Assembly (NCBI RefSeq): GCF_029227915.1
Contig: NC_079878.1
Coordinates: forward strand, 22,903,501-22,967,500
Direction: 5' to 3'
Length of the DNA: 64,000 nucleotides
DNA from: Hydractinia symbiolongicarpus
Lineage: Eukaryota; Cnidaria; Hydrozoa; Anthoathecata; Hydractiniidae
Made by a program: the position numbers and the translations under genes. Shown in pieces: positions 48,022 to 60,300 of the stretch (the stretch's first letter is position 1; each line of letters opens with the position of its first letter). Below the pieces are notes generated by a model, which saw only the letters and a program-made list of their open reading frames with translations, was not told the origin of the DNA and searched no databases.

Positions 48022-48074
48022 CCCCAGAGCTCTTTGAGATTAAAACCTTAAGTTTATCTCAAAGAGCTCTGGGG
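48022..48074. repeat. Perfect 19-bp stem, 15-nt loop hairpin
   Basis: CCCCAGAGCTCTTTGAGAT (48022-48040) and its exact reverse complement (48056-48074) flank a 15-base loop. The stem is GC-richer than its surroundings. An AATAAA lies 11-15 bases upstream. Candidates are a small hairpin RNA, a 3'-end structure or a mini-MITE. Confidence 0.85.
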
Positions 48075-48691
48075 TCGAGAATGTGTCCGCTCAATTTTGC
48101 CAATTTCTACCCCTTTTCCCCTCTTGTCTATAATTGTCCGTTTTTTTTAAAATGTTCGTGCGGACAGGTGTTAGAAATAGACATTGTAAAATATACCATT
48201 TTTGAGTACATATTTTTTTTATCTAACTTCCTGTGAAGGTCCTTTTTACGCCTATTTATTTGGCAAGTTTTCCTCCCAAGTACTTTAAGCTCGTAAAATT
48301 TAAAAAAATCGGCAAACATAATTTTGTTTGTTTTCTTAAGTCAACCTAGTAAGTAGGTTGCCAACAAGCAAAATTTTAGTCCGTAAAAAAAGACACTAAA
48401 TTAAAAGGGGTGAATTCTTCAAATGGCTGATCTTTCCGAAAAGTTAGAGAAAGTAATACTACTTTTGCAATACACCTTTCACGGTTTAAGTTGTACGTTT
48501 ATTTTCTGTGTTGAAAAAAGAAAGTAAACAGAGTGAAGCCTTCGACCATGAGCATTATGAATATTTCGCATTTTCTGAAGAAATAATTAGTCTCGCGGCA
48601 CGAAAATTTAGTATGTTATTGCCAGTGTAACCCTACTTAAAACATACCTTATCGGTAAAAAAAACAACTAAACAAAAAATTTTGGCTAGAG

Positions 48692-48756
48692 TAATATTTT
48701 TCCCGTCGTTTTATTTTTGCCGACTAATATTTTTCCCGTCGTTTTATTTTTGCCGA
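48692..48756. repeat. Tandem duplication, 2 x 33 bp
   Basis: A unit starting TAATATTTTTCCCGTCG and ending TTTTTGCCGA occurs at 48692 and 48725 with identical sequence. It is a small recent duplication. Confidence 0.9.
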
Positions 48757-48928
48757 TAAAGTATGTGAATGATTGTAACTTTTCATTTCAAAATATTTCA
48801 TAAAAGAATTATTTCACTTCGCATCATGATCAGAGCCTTTTTAATTCCATAGTCTATAGAAAAAAATGTTAATTCATAACATAACAGATTACTTCCATTT
48901 TCCAATTCTTAATAGGAGCGTTATAACC

Positions 48929-49024
48929 AACCTCGTCCCCAGGGTCTTGTGGCCCCTGAGCCGTTATTACGCAGTGGCCAACTATCAACTTATCAACAAG
49001 GCAAAATGCCCTGGGAACGAGGTT
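48929..49024. mobile_element. Short MITE, AACCTCGTCCCCAGGG ends
   Basis: AACCTCGTCCCCAGGG (48929-48944) and CCCTGGGAACGAGGTT (49009-49024) are inverted repeats with one mismatch, enclosing about 64 bp. Related ends are found at about 49148 and 50415-50432, so several copies of this family lie within 1.5 kb. Confidence 0.7.
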
Positions 49025-49140
49025 GCGTTACAACAAAAGAAAGACTCGTGTATCAATTGTGATAATTCGAGCAATTTCTTTTTATCTAAAATTTATGTTG
49101 AAGAGAAAACAGCCTCAAAAACTTTGTATATATATCTCCC

Positions 49141-49197
49141 CCGTCAATCTCGTCCCCAGGACCTCTTTGGACTTTTTTGATATTGGGGACGGCGTAA
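49141..49197 (+). mobile_element. Fragment of a CCTCGT-CCCAGG element
   Basis: TCTCGTCCCCAGGACCTCTTT followed by ACTTTTTTGATATTGGGGACGG resembles the minus strand of 50375-50432 almost base for base. Only one end is visible here. Confidence 0.5.
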
Positions 49198-49401
49198 ACG
49201 GTTGAAGATATCAATTCTGATAAAAGCGTGATGATTTCTTTCCACATTAAAATTAACACTAACATTGTAAATGAAATCCTGAGAGAATTCGCATTCATTT
49301 CTTGTGAATCAGACTTCCTTTCTATGTTTGGTATTTGGAATGAAAGGTGTTCTAACGAATTATATGCTTTAATAGACAAATATGCACCTAAAATGGGTTA
49401 G
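49198..49401 (+). pseudogene. Possible LINE fragment (endonuclease-RT linker)
   Basis: A 67-codon open stretch contains FAFISCESDFLSMFGIWNE and ELYALIDKYAPKM. This resembles the W...L...LDKYAPL pattern found between the endonuclease and reverse-transcriptase domains of CR1/L2-like LINEs. It ends at TAG with no RT following. The assignment rests on a weak pattern. Confidence 0.3.
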
Positions 49402-50335
49402 TAAAAAACATAATATATATATGCCATTGATGACAAAGTTGGTGAAATCTGCAATTTCATTCACAATAAAATTTTGTCAGCTGATGGTATATTTATATTA
49501 AACAAAGGAAATGAGTTGCTTGTGCTTTTTTATCCATAAATGAAAATCAGCTATATTTAAATAAATCAAGGGCGATCTTTTAACATTAGGGAAACTGTGA
49601 TGTTTTCATCCGTTAATGCATAGTTAATATGTAATAATTAATAGTGTTTTTTCTATGGTTAATGCAGTTAAATAGATCAAGCAGTATTAAATCTTTTATT
49701 ATTTCTGCAATGATATTCATCGTATTCTTTTCGTACATATAACTTCTTTGGTGTAGTTTGGACCAAAAATGTAAGAAAATTTTTTTCTGCATTTTTAAGA
49801 AGTATTTATTTATATACTTTACCTTGTTATTTTCTTTGCTCATTCTGTATTAAATTTTTGGGATTACCAATTTAAAAAGGATTCACTTACACCTTGCAGA
49901 GTACACAAAATCTACTATATCCCGTAAAATTACTCTTAATTATTTTATAGATCTACTATCATCTAGCTAATCACAAGACCTACATTGGCAAACTATTTTT
50001 ACTGCTAGCTAGTGCTGAGCTTACTACATATAGTGTATATATATGATGTATAATAGGTATGGTTACAAAACTACATCAACAACAAACCATTATTTTTCCA
50101 GTAAATAGCTAGCTACATAAATATCTCTATTTCTTTCTCTAGAAAACCCAATTATAACATTTTATTTTATATTTTTAGAATGAAAAAACGCTTCTTCTTT
50201 TTATTTTATTTTCCATCCAAGTTTCTTTTCCAAAATGTGCGCACCACCCATGACTTGATGATACAGGCGACTTGTCTCACTCGCGGAATGTTTACAAATT
50301 TTAAGCATAATTAGTAAAAGTGAGGCTACCAATCA

Positions 50336-50435
50336 TATTGCAAGTCCGACCGGTGGGGACCAGGGCCTTCTTCTTCGCGCCGTCCCCGACATCAAAAAAG
50401 CGAAAAGAGGTCGTGGGAACGAGGCTGCTCCCCCC
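50336..50435 (-). mobile_element. CCTCGT-CCCACG element, reverse orientation
   Basis: On the minus strand it begins GCAGCCTCGTTCCCACGACC, continues with TTTTTTGATGTCGGGGACGG, and ends near GGTCCCCACCGG. It shares the interior with 49141-49197 and the terminal motif with 48929-49024. Confidence 0.55.
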
Positions 50436-51139
50436 TAAGTAAAGCGCGATATTGCATTCATATTCGATATTATGTATTTTTGTTTGTTTCTTGTTCATAA
50501 ACCTTTTCGATGTATTGTTATCTTTCCACGCATAACGTCTCCAGTTAAATTAAATGTTTCATTGTAAAAGTTTTTACTGGCCGGTTTATGCCATAGCCAA
50601 AATATATATAAAAAAAGTTAAAGCGCGATCTGGTCGTCATTTCGTTAGGTGGGCGGGAAAGGGGTACAGCGTGGGTTCATTTTCCAATCGGGCGGGGAGG
50701 AGCGCCTTAGACCCATTGTAAATGGCGGCAAAGTTGATATTAAAAACAGATGCGCATGGAATAATAAACAACACGAGAAATGAGACAGCTGTTTATTAAT
50801 AGAAAAGTCAGCATTGCTAATGAGTTTAACTTAAAATTTACAACTCTTTTAGAAATTATTCGTTTTAGAAATATCCTGTGGTACATAATGTATGTTAAAA
50901 TATAAAACACAGGCAAAGAAGCTTATGAAAAGCTATTTTATCATGCACACGTAAAACATACTTTCGTTGCCAAGGTATTGAGACGCTATCGTTTTGTATA
51001 CAGAATAAGAGCAATACTTTTTAAAAGCGGCTGTAAAAATGACATTTTGAGGTAAACATTTGTGAAAAATAGAACGAGGGAAGCTAGCTAGTTAAAAAGT
51101 ATATCTGTTTTTTAAAATAGGCTATAGTTAGCTATATAT

Positions 51140-51185
51140 CTAGCTAGCTATAGCTATCTTTTTTCTGATAGCTATAGCTAGCTAG
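51140..51185. repeat. Perfect 19-bp TAGC-rich foldback
   Basis: CTAGCTAGCTATAGCTATC (51140-51158) and its exact reverse complement (51167-51185) flank an 8-base TTTTTTCT spacer, about 215 bp before the nesprin-like start codon. The arms are themselves self-complementary (AGCT, TAGCTA), so cruciform or slipped forms are possible. TAGCTAG words also cluster at 49.96-50.1 kb and 51.08 kb. Confidence 0.85.
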
Positions 51186-51399
51186 CTACGTATTTAACAA
51201 TTTATTTGGAATTTAGCTATAGTTCAAAATTTGTTACCTAGCTTGCTACTAGCAAAACACGTTTTCATAAGAGTGGATGCACCTGCAACACAATTAACTC
51301 TAGTGAATTAAAACATAACTTTGGTTTTTATTCAATTTTCTGAATTATGTTTTATAGCTACCTCTAAAAAGAAAGTAGTTTCAGCTGAATTTCTTTCAC

Positions 51400-54300
51400 A
51401 TGTCGAATATGGAAAAACATGTAAGAGTATCAGTAAGTGGACATTCAAAGAAAGGAAAATTAGTTGGAAAAGAAGATGTCACAGAAACTGCCAGGGGTAA
51501 AAATCTGAGAAGGAGATCAGAAGTTTATGATGAAGAGCAAAACCCTGTCAAACACGATACAAATGCTACGTCTGGATGTACAGACAAAGATAGAGAAATA
51601 AATGACAATAAAAATGATTATCGAAGTGTGTCTAAAAGTAAATCAGCATCTGTGGAGAATATTCTTAATGTTCCAAACAAACCTCCTTCTGTACGAAAAG
51701 CTATATCAACTGAATGCTTAAAATCTGCAACAAAAGTGAAACCCAAGTCTTCCTCTACCACAAAGAAATCGAAATCTGCAATGCAGCCATCTAACAGAAA
51801 AATTTCCACCCAAACTCCAAAAGGATCGATCAGGAAAACGGGCTCTACAGATACTCTTTTAACTGTTTCTGCTATAAGAAAAAAATCTTCAAACTTAGAC
51901 AGACGGAAATCAAAATCTGAACTGAAAGTATCATCTAATGATATGAAAAGGGTAACCCAAGCTGAAAAGTCAAGACAGGTAACCAGATCTTCAGAAAAAA
52001 TATTTCATAGCGGTTACTCTAATGTCAGCAGAAATCAAAATTTACAAAAGGAAGAAGCTGATACAAAAGTAAAGGGAATAATAAAGAAACTCTCAGGTAA
52101 GGATTTTTTATTAAAATTACCAATCAAGCAAAAACTTACAAACAGTTGCTTTAATTGAAGTTGAAAATTTGGTGTTACGCAATTATAGCAAGTGTTATAC
52201 AACCCGTGGAAAAAACACAGGTTCACCCTTCTGTGTATTCTGGTCATCAGACATCATCATACATATCCCTTGAATTGCTAATGAATACACCCTGAGCACA
52301 ATGTAGTGATTCAGCCAAGGCTTTTGTAGCTCAAGAGCTTTGTATACGCTAGGATCCCTTTCACAGAACCTTCATTGAAAGCAGTACTAATAAATAGGCT
52401 ATTCGGGGTAAAAAATCTATATTATAATACCCGTATGCACCTGTCTGTCACACAAAATGGTACCGCAAGTAGCAAGACGCACGCAATGCGATATAAAAAG
52501 GACGGACGAACCTGTGGATTTTTCCACGGGTCACCGATTATTTCACTAAAATACCATATTGACTATATGGCTATTATTATAGAGACTTAAAAATCCTTAA
52601 ACTGTAATCCCTTAACAGAATTATGTATCAGACTTACAAACTATTGTAATTTATCTTCACAGAAACATTCTCTGTTTAATCCAGTCACAAAAATAGAAAG
52701 AATTTTTAAGATATTCATTGAAAAAAAGATATTCAAAAATACTGTCAATTCTTTACTAAGCAACTTCAATATTGTCTTGGAATAATACAAATTTACTAAA
52801 ATTTACTAAAATTAACCATTATGAGTATTTTATTGCTAAATTAATAAATGTTTGATTATATACTTTAAGTGCAGAAATTTCTGTGAGCAGAAACTTGCAA
52901 ATTTGATGTAATTTGGAAGTGTATAAACACACAAAAAATTTTCAATTAATTTTTGAAATTTGACATTCGTGATAAAAGCCTTTTGATTATTGGCGTTCTT
53001 AAATTGATTCCTGCAAAAGTTGATATTTGCGAAATGCAAAAATAATTTATGACGATTTTGTAAAAGTCGTTATTTGAGATGAACAAAACTTCAAAATAAA
53101 AATTTTTAATTTTATATAGGTACTTCTCTTTTTTTAACACATCCCTTTCTCAAACACGCTCCTTTTAACTCCCCAGGCATTTATTAGAAGATTTATGGTT
53201 AAGGTTCTGATATTTCTGTCAATGTATCCTCAGGCCCATAAATTTATAATGTTGCGTTATAAATCAGTTAAAATTAAAGTTAATGGCTAATGTTAATGGC
53301 TAATAATGTTGTTTTTCTATCAGATAACCAGAAAAAAACACAACAAAAAGTATTTACTGGTTGGATTAACTTTCATCTTTCTAAGGTATTATATAGTATT
53401 TTTTTTATACCCCACCACAGTTGGTTTGTCAGGTCTGTGACAGACAGTGAATGTACTCATTTTTGTTTAAAGTTGCTGAAAAAAATGCTAATTACAAATT
53501 AAATGTTATGAAGTCAATAACCAGGGTGTAACCCACAAATTTAAAGCAAGGGCTGCTAAATCCCAAATGGAATTTCAGCAAGGTGGTCTTAGATATTATT
53601 GTAATTTCCTTTACAACTTGCATAAAATGGTTTAGAATGCTGGATTGCAACCTGATAACATAACATCAATAGATCTGCATTATCCAAAAATAATTTTGAT
53701 GTCATCAAAATATTTAAAATCAATTATCTTTTCTATTTTTTGTTTGCCTAAGTGATATTTTTCACGCATTAATTGCTAGTGTATATAATAAATACACTAC
53801 TTGTGTCTGTTTTTGACTTTTGCAAAGTGGATCAAATTATTTACAATTTTGTTTAACAAAGCCTATAAAACATCACCTAAAAGCTGTTTTTTATTTACAA
53901 AAGTTTGTCATTATCACTTTAGTTTATTGTCAATAACCTTTAATTGGTAAAGGTATTGTAATGCACTTTAAGGCCAAATAACTTGTAAGAGGGTAAAGAT
54001 AGCAGACATCTTGAATTTTTTGTAATAGAAAGTATTAGTTTGCTGATAATCTGTATGCATTTGTTGTCATAACAAAATGGTTTGTATCAATTTACATTTT
54101 TGTGCAATTGTCTAGACTTCAAGGATGTTTTTTATTTAGCTTGACCCACCACTACACGTGGGGAAACTGTTTGAAGATTTACGTGATGGCATTAAACTTG
54201 TGAAGCTTATTGAAGTTCTCACTGGTCAAAAACAGGTTATATAATTATTAATCAGTAATAAAGTGACAGTCCCACATAACATTGAACCATCACAGAGAAA

Positions 54301-57300
54301 ATAAAAATTAAATATTTGTAGCAAGTCTATAATCATTTTGAGAGATATTTTAACTTGCCATGTTAATTATTTTAATCTTTGTAAAATTGAATTGAGATTC
54401 ATAAAGCCTGGGAATTTAAACAAGTTATTCAAGACAAAAGTATCTGAATTAGCTTGTAATTGTATAAGGAAAAAAATAAATTACTATCCACCAAAGAAAT
54501 CTAAACAAATTATATTGCAAATTATTTTTTTCTATCTAGTTTTGTTTGTGTTACCATTAGCCACTACCCAGGTCATCCAAGGGATTTTATGATGTAGTAA
54601 CTAGAATCTTGTTGTGTGCAACATCATGTGAACATGAGGTGATGTACTTAAGAAATAGGCTTGAACAGGACTATTTGACATAGTCTGCAGAGTCATGGAT
54701 GCCAAAATTTTCCTAGATAGGATGTGCTCAATCAATTCCATAACTATTAAAATGCTAGATAATAACACATTATTTTTCTAAAGATGAGATTGTATAAAAA
54801 ATTTATGTTTTTTTACCACATTAAAATGTGATTATATATAGCATCTTTCTAAATCCACCTTGTGCCACTTATCCCCTCCCCCAGTTGTTGAGGCAAAAAA
54901 AATTAAACAATCACCCTCAACCTTAAAATTGATTAAATGAATATTATTTTAAAAAGACCAAGTCCAATATTCAAGCAAGTGTCATGGATCCTTAGGCCTT
55001 TAAAACTACAAGCTCAATAGAATAAAAAGTCCTTATTTTTATATAAAAAAGCCTATGTCCATTTTTAAAAATAAATCATGACATAACATTGTCAAAACTA
55101 AAAGTAAATAGCAAAAATGTAGCCAAATTAAGCCAAAGTTGAAAAGTGCTTCTCAGAAAGTCTAGTCCAGGTAATCAAAGAAATTTTTTGCCTTTTTTCT
55201 CAAAATAAGAAAAATTACTTAGTAATTATGTCACTAGTAAATTACACATTGCTTAAAACCGCCAATAAATAACAACATAATATCAAAAATATTTTGGCAT
55301 GGTGTTGCACCTGTTGCCATGGTGACTCATTAGTGGTCGAGGAAATATATATCTACTAGCCGAAGTACCGTAGAAGAATCCACTGAATCCACTAAATCTC
55401 TCATCGAGACCATATGATGGGTGCAAAAAAAAACATAGAACACAGTAATTTGAATTCTTAAAAGTCACAATTTGCAATATTCTATATCTATAACCGCTGA
55501 AACAAAACGTCCAAAAAATAAGCATGTGCAGCAATAAAAAAAAAAAAAAAGAGAAGAAAAGCCCATTATTATACTTATACCCGCTGAAACAAAACATGTA
55601 AAAATAGTATAAGCAGGTCCAACAACAAAATGAAAATAAATTAAAATAAAAATGCAGAAGGTCCAACACAATCAAAAGTGTCTAATAATGGTTATGTAAA
55701 AAGCTAAATCTGCTAAAACTATATACTTGCTCTTGCTCTACCATGCCAGAAGTACACCAGGGAAAATAGTATACGACACAAAAAATCGATAAGTCACACA
55801 AAAAAGGTTATTGCAAAATTTCCACAACGTGCAGTTTCTAATGCATCATACCAAATTAGCTATTTAGTCTATTGCATACAGCATTACGCAAACGTGCCGT
55901 GCATGATAACAATGCAGTGTTTTCGAATTTAAGAATCAAATATATTTCAAACGGTAACGTAACAGATGTAAACATTGATTTAACTTTGTTTACATTAGGG
56001 TTTATTGTAACAACATCAACCACTTTGTGGTGTTAAAAACAGTAACAACGGAAAAAATTACTTTTAACATTTTGTATAAATTCTTCTTTACGATATTCCC
56101 CACTGTATTTTATAAGAATAGTGTTTTTTTTCTTATCAGCCTTCATATTCTTAACTTCCCTGGTGTTGCCTATTGCTTTGGAGAGAAAAAGTTTCAGTTT
56201 GTGAGATATATACGCAATAAAAAAGTAAACTTCTAATTAATATTGTGCATGATACAAATTTTTATATCAGAACAAACAATCAATATTCTGACCCATTCTT
56301 TAGATTATATTCTTACAAAAAAAAGCTCTTAACTTTCTTGACGAATACTATCCTTGTGACCCAAAAATATATAAAATTAAGTTATTTAATTATCTATAAC
56401 CACCAACTGGGCTTTTAAAACAAAAAACCATATAAAAACATTTAGGAATAAAATAAAAATTAGTTTTTATAAAATAAAAAAAGAGTTTTATTTTTAAAAT
56501 TAATAAGAAAAGAGAATTAAATGTTTAAAAATAGTAACCCCCTGATTTGCGTTTTTTTTAACTTAGTAAATTTTAGCGTAACGCCACGTTGTAAGAAAGT
56601 GACCCGTACTTTGCGTGTTGTGGACTCACATCGTCACTCACACAAGCGTATTATTATATAGATACCAAAAAAAAACGTTTCCTTCAAATAATTAAAAAAG
56701 TTTTTACTAATATAAAATCATTGGTATTCAAATTACAACACATTAAGGAAAAATTGTTACTCTGAATGTTTTGGGTTAGAAATTACTAAACATTTTCTGG
56801 CAAAATTAAGTCCTTGATTTAGCTTATCAATATGAGAGACAACTACTGTTACTTTGTCACTTATTTTCAGAATGTTGAAAATATTGTGTGCAACAATAGA
56901 ACAGCTACTGAAAAATTCAGGAAATTAAAGCTTTAAAAGGATTTAATAGTTGCTTTGCAAGTTTTATCAAATGAAAATTTTACAATGCTACCATTGTATC
57001 TTTAGATAGGCTTACATTTATTCAAAATGTTATTCTCATTGCCAGAAAAAAGGCTAGGTTTTGATCTTTTCCCTTTTATGCCATTCAGCAACTTTTAAAA
57101 GAAAGTCGTAATCAAAAAAACTATATCATTTATTAACAGTGTCAGTTTTCTTTTTTTCGATACACGCTTTTCATGGAAACGGATACATGTATTTTTACCT
57201 GGTAGATCACTATGAAAATAATTTTAATTTATTTAATTTATTTTTGTTTTAGTTATTGGAGAAGGGTAAGAAGCGAATTCACCAGTTGAATAACATTAAC

Positions 57301-60300
57301 ACCGTTGTTAAATACCTTCGCTTGCGAAAAGTAAGTCCTTGTGTTGTTTACTTCTGAGATTGTATGTATATTAAACAAATAAGTTCAACTGTTCATGTTA
57401 TATCTTTATATTTGTTTTAAAAATTTCTTGTATAGGTCAAACTTGTCAACATACATGCAGATGCAATTGTAGATGGCAATCCAACTATTACTCTGGCTCT
57501 TCTTTGGGCTTTAATAAACCATTTTCAGGTAAATATAATTTGTTCTATGTTTTGTTTGATGTTGAAATTGTATTTTATGGTAACTCATGTTGGCTATTGC
57601 TGACAGAAAATATTAATTTTGTCAGGAAATTATATATATCATTTTTTTCAACTAATATTTAGCAGCACCTTCTGTAGTGAAATGCAAAGAAGTTTTTTTA
57701 TAGTACTTTTGTTAATGTTCGTTTTATATGGTAAATTAAACAAGTTGTCTGTGCATTAGGAAAAATTAATAAACAAGTTAAAAGTTTCCTTTTCCCTTCC
57801 TTTTTTATCAGGAGGTAGATGGAGCTGTAAGAGAAGAAATTCAGAATGAACCTATTCAGCAAAACGTAACACAAAAAAAGGGAATTAAAAAGAAGAAAGA
57901 TTTAAAGCAAAAATTGATGCAAAATTGTGAGGAAATCTTTAGGAGCAACACATTGTGAGTCGTAAACAACTTTGAGAAAAACAAGCTTTAAGTCATGACA
58001 GTTACGAAAGGGTATTATTTTTTTTAGAATCAGCCATGATGATTTTAAAGATTTCGGCAGAAGTTGGCAAAATGGAAAACTATTAAGTTTTCTTGTTTCT
58101 CATTATAGGTATGCATAATGTTTATAGTTATTACAATATAAATAAATGCTCTGCATGTGCAATTGTGTTTATATTTTACATTTAGACCAGAACTGTTAAG
58201 TCATTATGATGCAGCATCTGACGAAGAACCTGCAGTAAAAATATCAAATGTTTTGACTATAGCAGAAGGTGTCCTCGGTGTGCCCAATTTTGTATCAGTA
58301 GATGGTAAAGACTTCTGTTTTTATTATTTTGCACTAATTTTGTGTTTCCTGAACTTCAGTGGCTTGTGCTGTTGTAAGCACTGTTTTACAGGCTAAGCAA
58401 AGTTGAACTAAGGTATGTCAGACATTAGCTGAATGATACAATACTGTTCAGTATTGTAGCACAGAATTTTTAGATAAAAGAATTGCATTTATGAAAGAAA
58501 TGCCATGATCGATGAACAGTGCCATTTTTTGTGGAAAAAAGCTAAGTTGACATATTCAGACTGCAATTTGCACCCACAAATTTATCAATCAATGAACTTA
58601 CATTTTGTTACAGAATTAAGCATATACATATATGCCCTAACATTGTACTTTGTCTAGAGCAAGGTCAATTAAATATCTAACAATCAAATATATATATATT
58701 GAATATAAAATTGTTACTCTCTTTAAACCATGGTGTAAAATTGAAAAATTGATACCAGAAAAATTGACTGATTTAGTTGGCATAGGATGCGATTTTTTTT
58801 AAAACATTTTGGATAAAACATTCTTTCCAATACCAACTTGTTTTGCAGGTTTGCAAATTTGGAAAGGAAAAAATTGAAATATTTTTTTTAAACCAATGTT
58901 GTATTAACAAAACAATTACTAGGGGAACTACTTAACACAATGTTAAGCGGAAAAAACTTAAATAAGATAAAAACAGCATGTTTTACATTTGACCAGGCAA
59001 AGTTTGCAGTGTGTTTTTTTTGGATAAGAACATGCCTTTAACTTGATTTTGTTATATCTTAGTGAGATTTCAACAAAATTGTAAGAAAAAAGATGACTTC
59101 AAAAATTTTCTTTAGTTACTAAGGACTGAAAATAAAAACAGTGTGAAATTGTTTAATTTTTTAGACTTTTTGGCATCAACACCTGATGAAAAGTCTATTA
59201 TGACCTACATATCCTTACTTTTACCATCATTGCAACAGAACAACCATTTGTAAGTTTTATTAAGTGTTTTTATTCAAGGAGCAGCAATCTTTCTATTTTA
59301 GTGTGAATGGCAAAAATCCAGTAACACTTGTTATTTTATAAGAATTATACAAATGCACTAATAATCAGCCATCAGACTTATAGTGACAACAACCTAATGT
59401 TTTTTTAAGCTAAAAAATTGTTGGAATAATCACGCCAGCAGCAATGATTTACAAACTTTTTTATATTAGACCCATGCACTTGAACTTGTCAAACTTCAAT
59501 TGTCAATTCCACAATGAAGTCCATTGTGAGTCCATTGTGAACATTGACAAGTGAAGTTTGACAAGTCCGAAGTCTATATTGTGAGATTGTTTCCTGTGGA
59601 TTGTTAGATAGCTTTTCCGCTATACAAAGCAGTTCACTATGATGACACCTCCACAGTATTTTACTAGGGTACTATAGTAACAAAAGTAAAATAATTATTA
59701 AGATAAACATTTAGGACTCAGAATCTTGGGTTATTTAGTTAGATTTGAAACTGCCAATTCTGATAATTCTCGCTGACCTTAGCATGGCCTCTTTCGATTT
59801 TCTAAACCTTTGCAGGCCATTATGTTAAAGGTTACATAAAGGAGACATTGCAGAAACTGCAACTAGCACATTTTCACCTTCCTCACCCATGCTTGCATCT
59901 GTCAAAGCAGAATTTTCGCATCCTCTGAGCTGTGGAGCAATTACTGTTTTGTCATTTCAAAACATGGTCAAAAAAATCACTATTTTTCAAAAAATTGTAA
60001 ACAGGTTTAAACACCTACTTGAATGGATCACTAACTGCTTCCAGATACTTTATATTGTCATGTATGTGTAAACATAGCATTTATAGAACAAAGTATCAAA
60101 AATTTTAAAAATATCAGAATTGGATGCTAAAATAATGTTATTTATCTTTCTTTTTTTATTTTCCAGAAATTTACTTTCATCAGACAGTACTTCAACGGAT
60201 GATTCACTTGATGATGGTTATTGGAAAGAAAAAAACACACAGTTGTCAAGTAACAAATGGGTTTGGACTCCTGAAAGCATCCATATTTGGTTATCACCAA

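Larger units (their letters stand above)
46904..51399. other. Intergenic region rich in small repeats
   Basis: Between the Acl4-like gene and the nesprin-like gene. AATAAA occurs at about 47740 and 48007. The separately listed items are a perfect hairpin (48022-48074), a 33-bp duplication, CCTCGT-CCCAGG elements, a LINE scrap and a TAGC-rich foldback. Nothing gene-like was found at 46.9-48.0 kb or 49.4-50.3 kb. Confidence 0.5.

Noticed and set aside
54338-54592. 84-codon open frame in intron 3 of the nesprin-like gene
   Set aside because: It lies between phase-matched CH1 exons, has no motif, and inserting it would break the CH fold.
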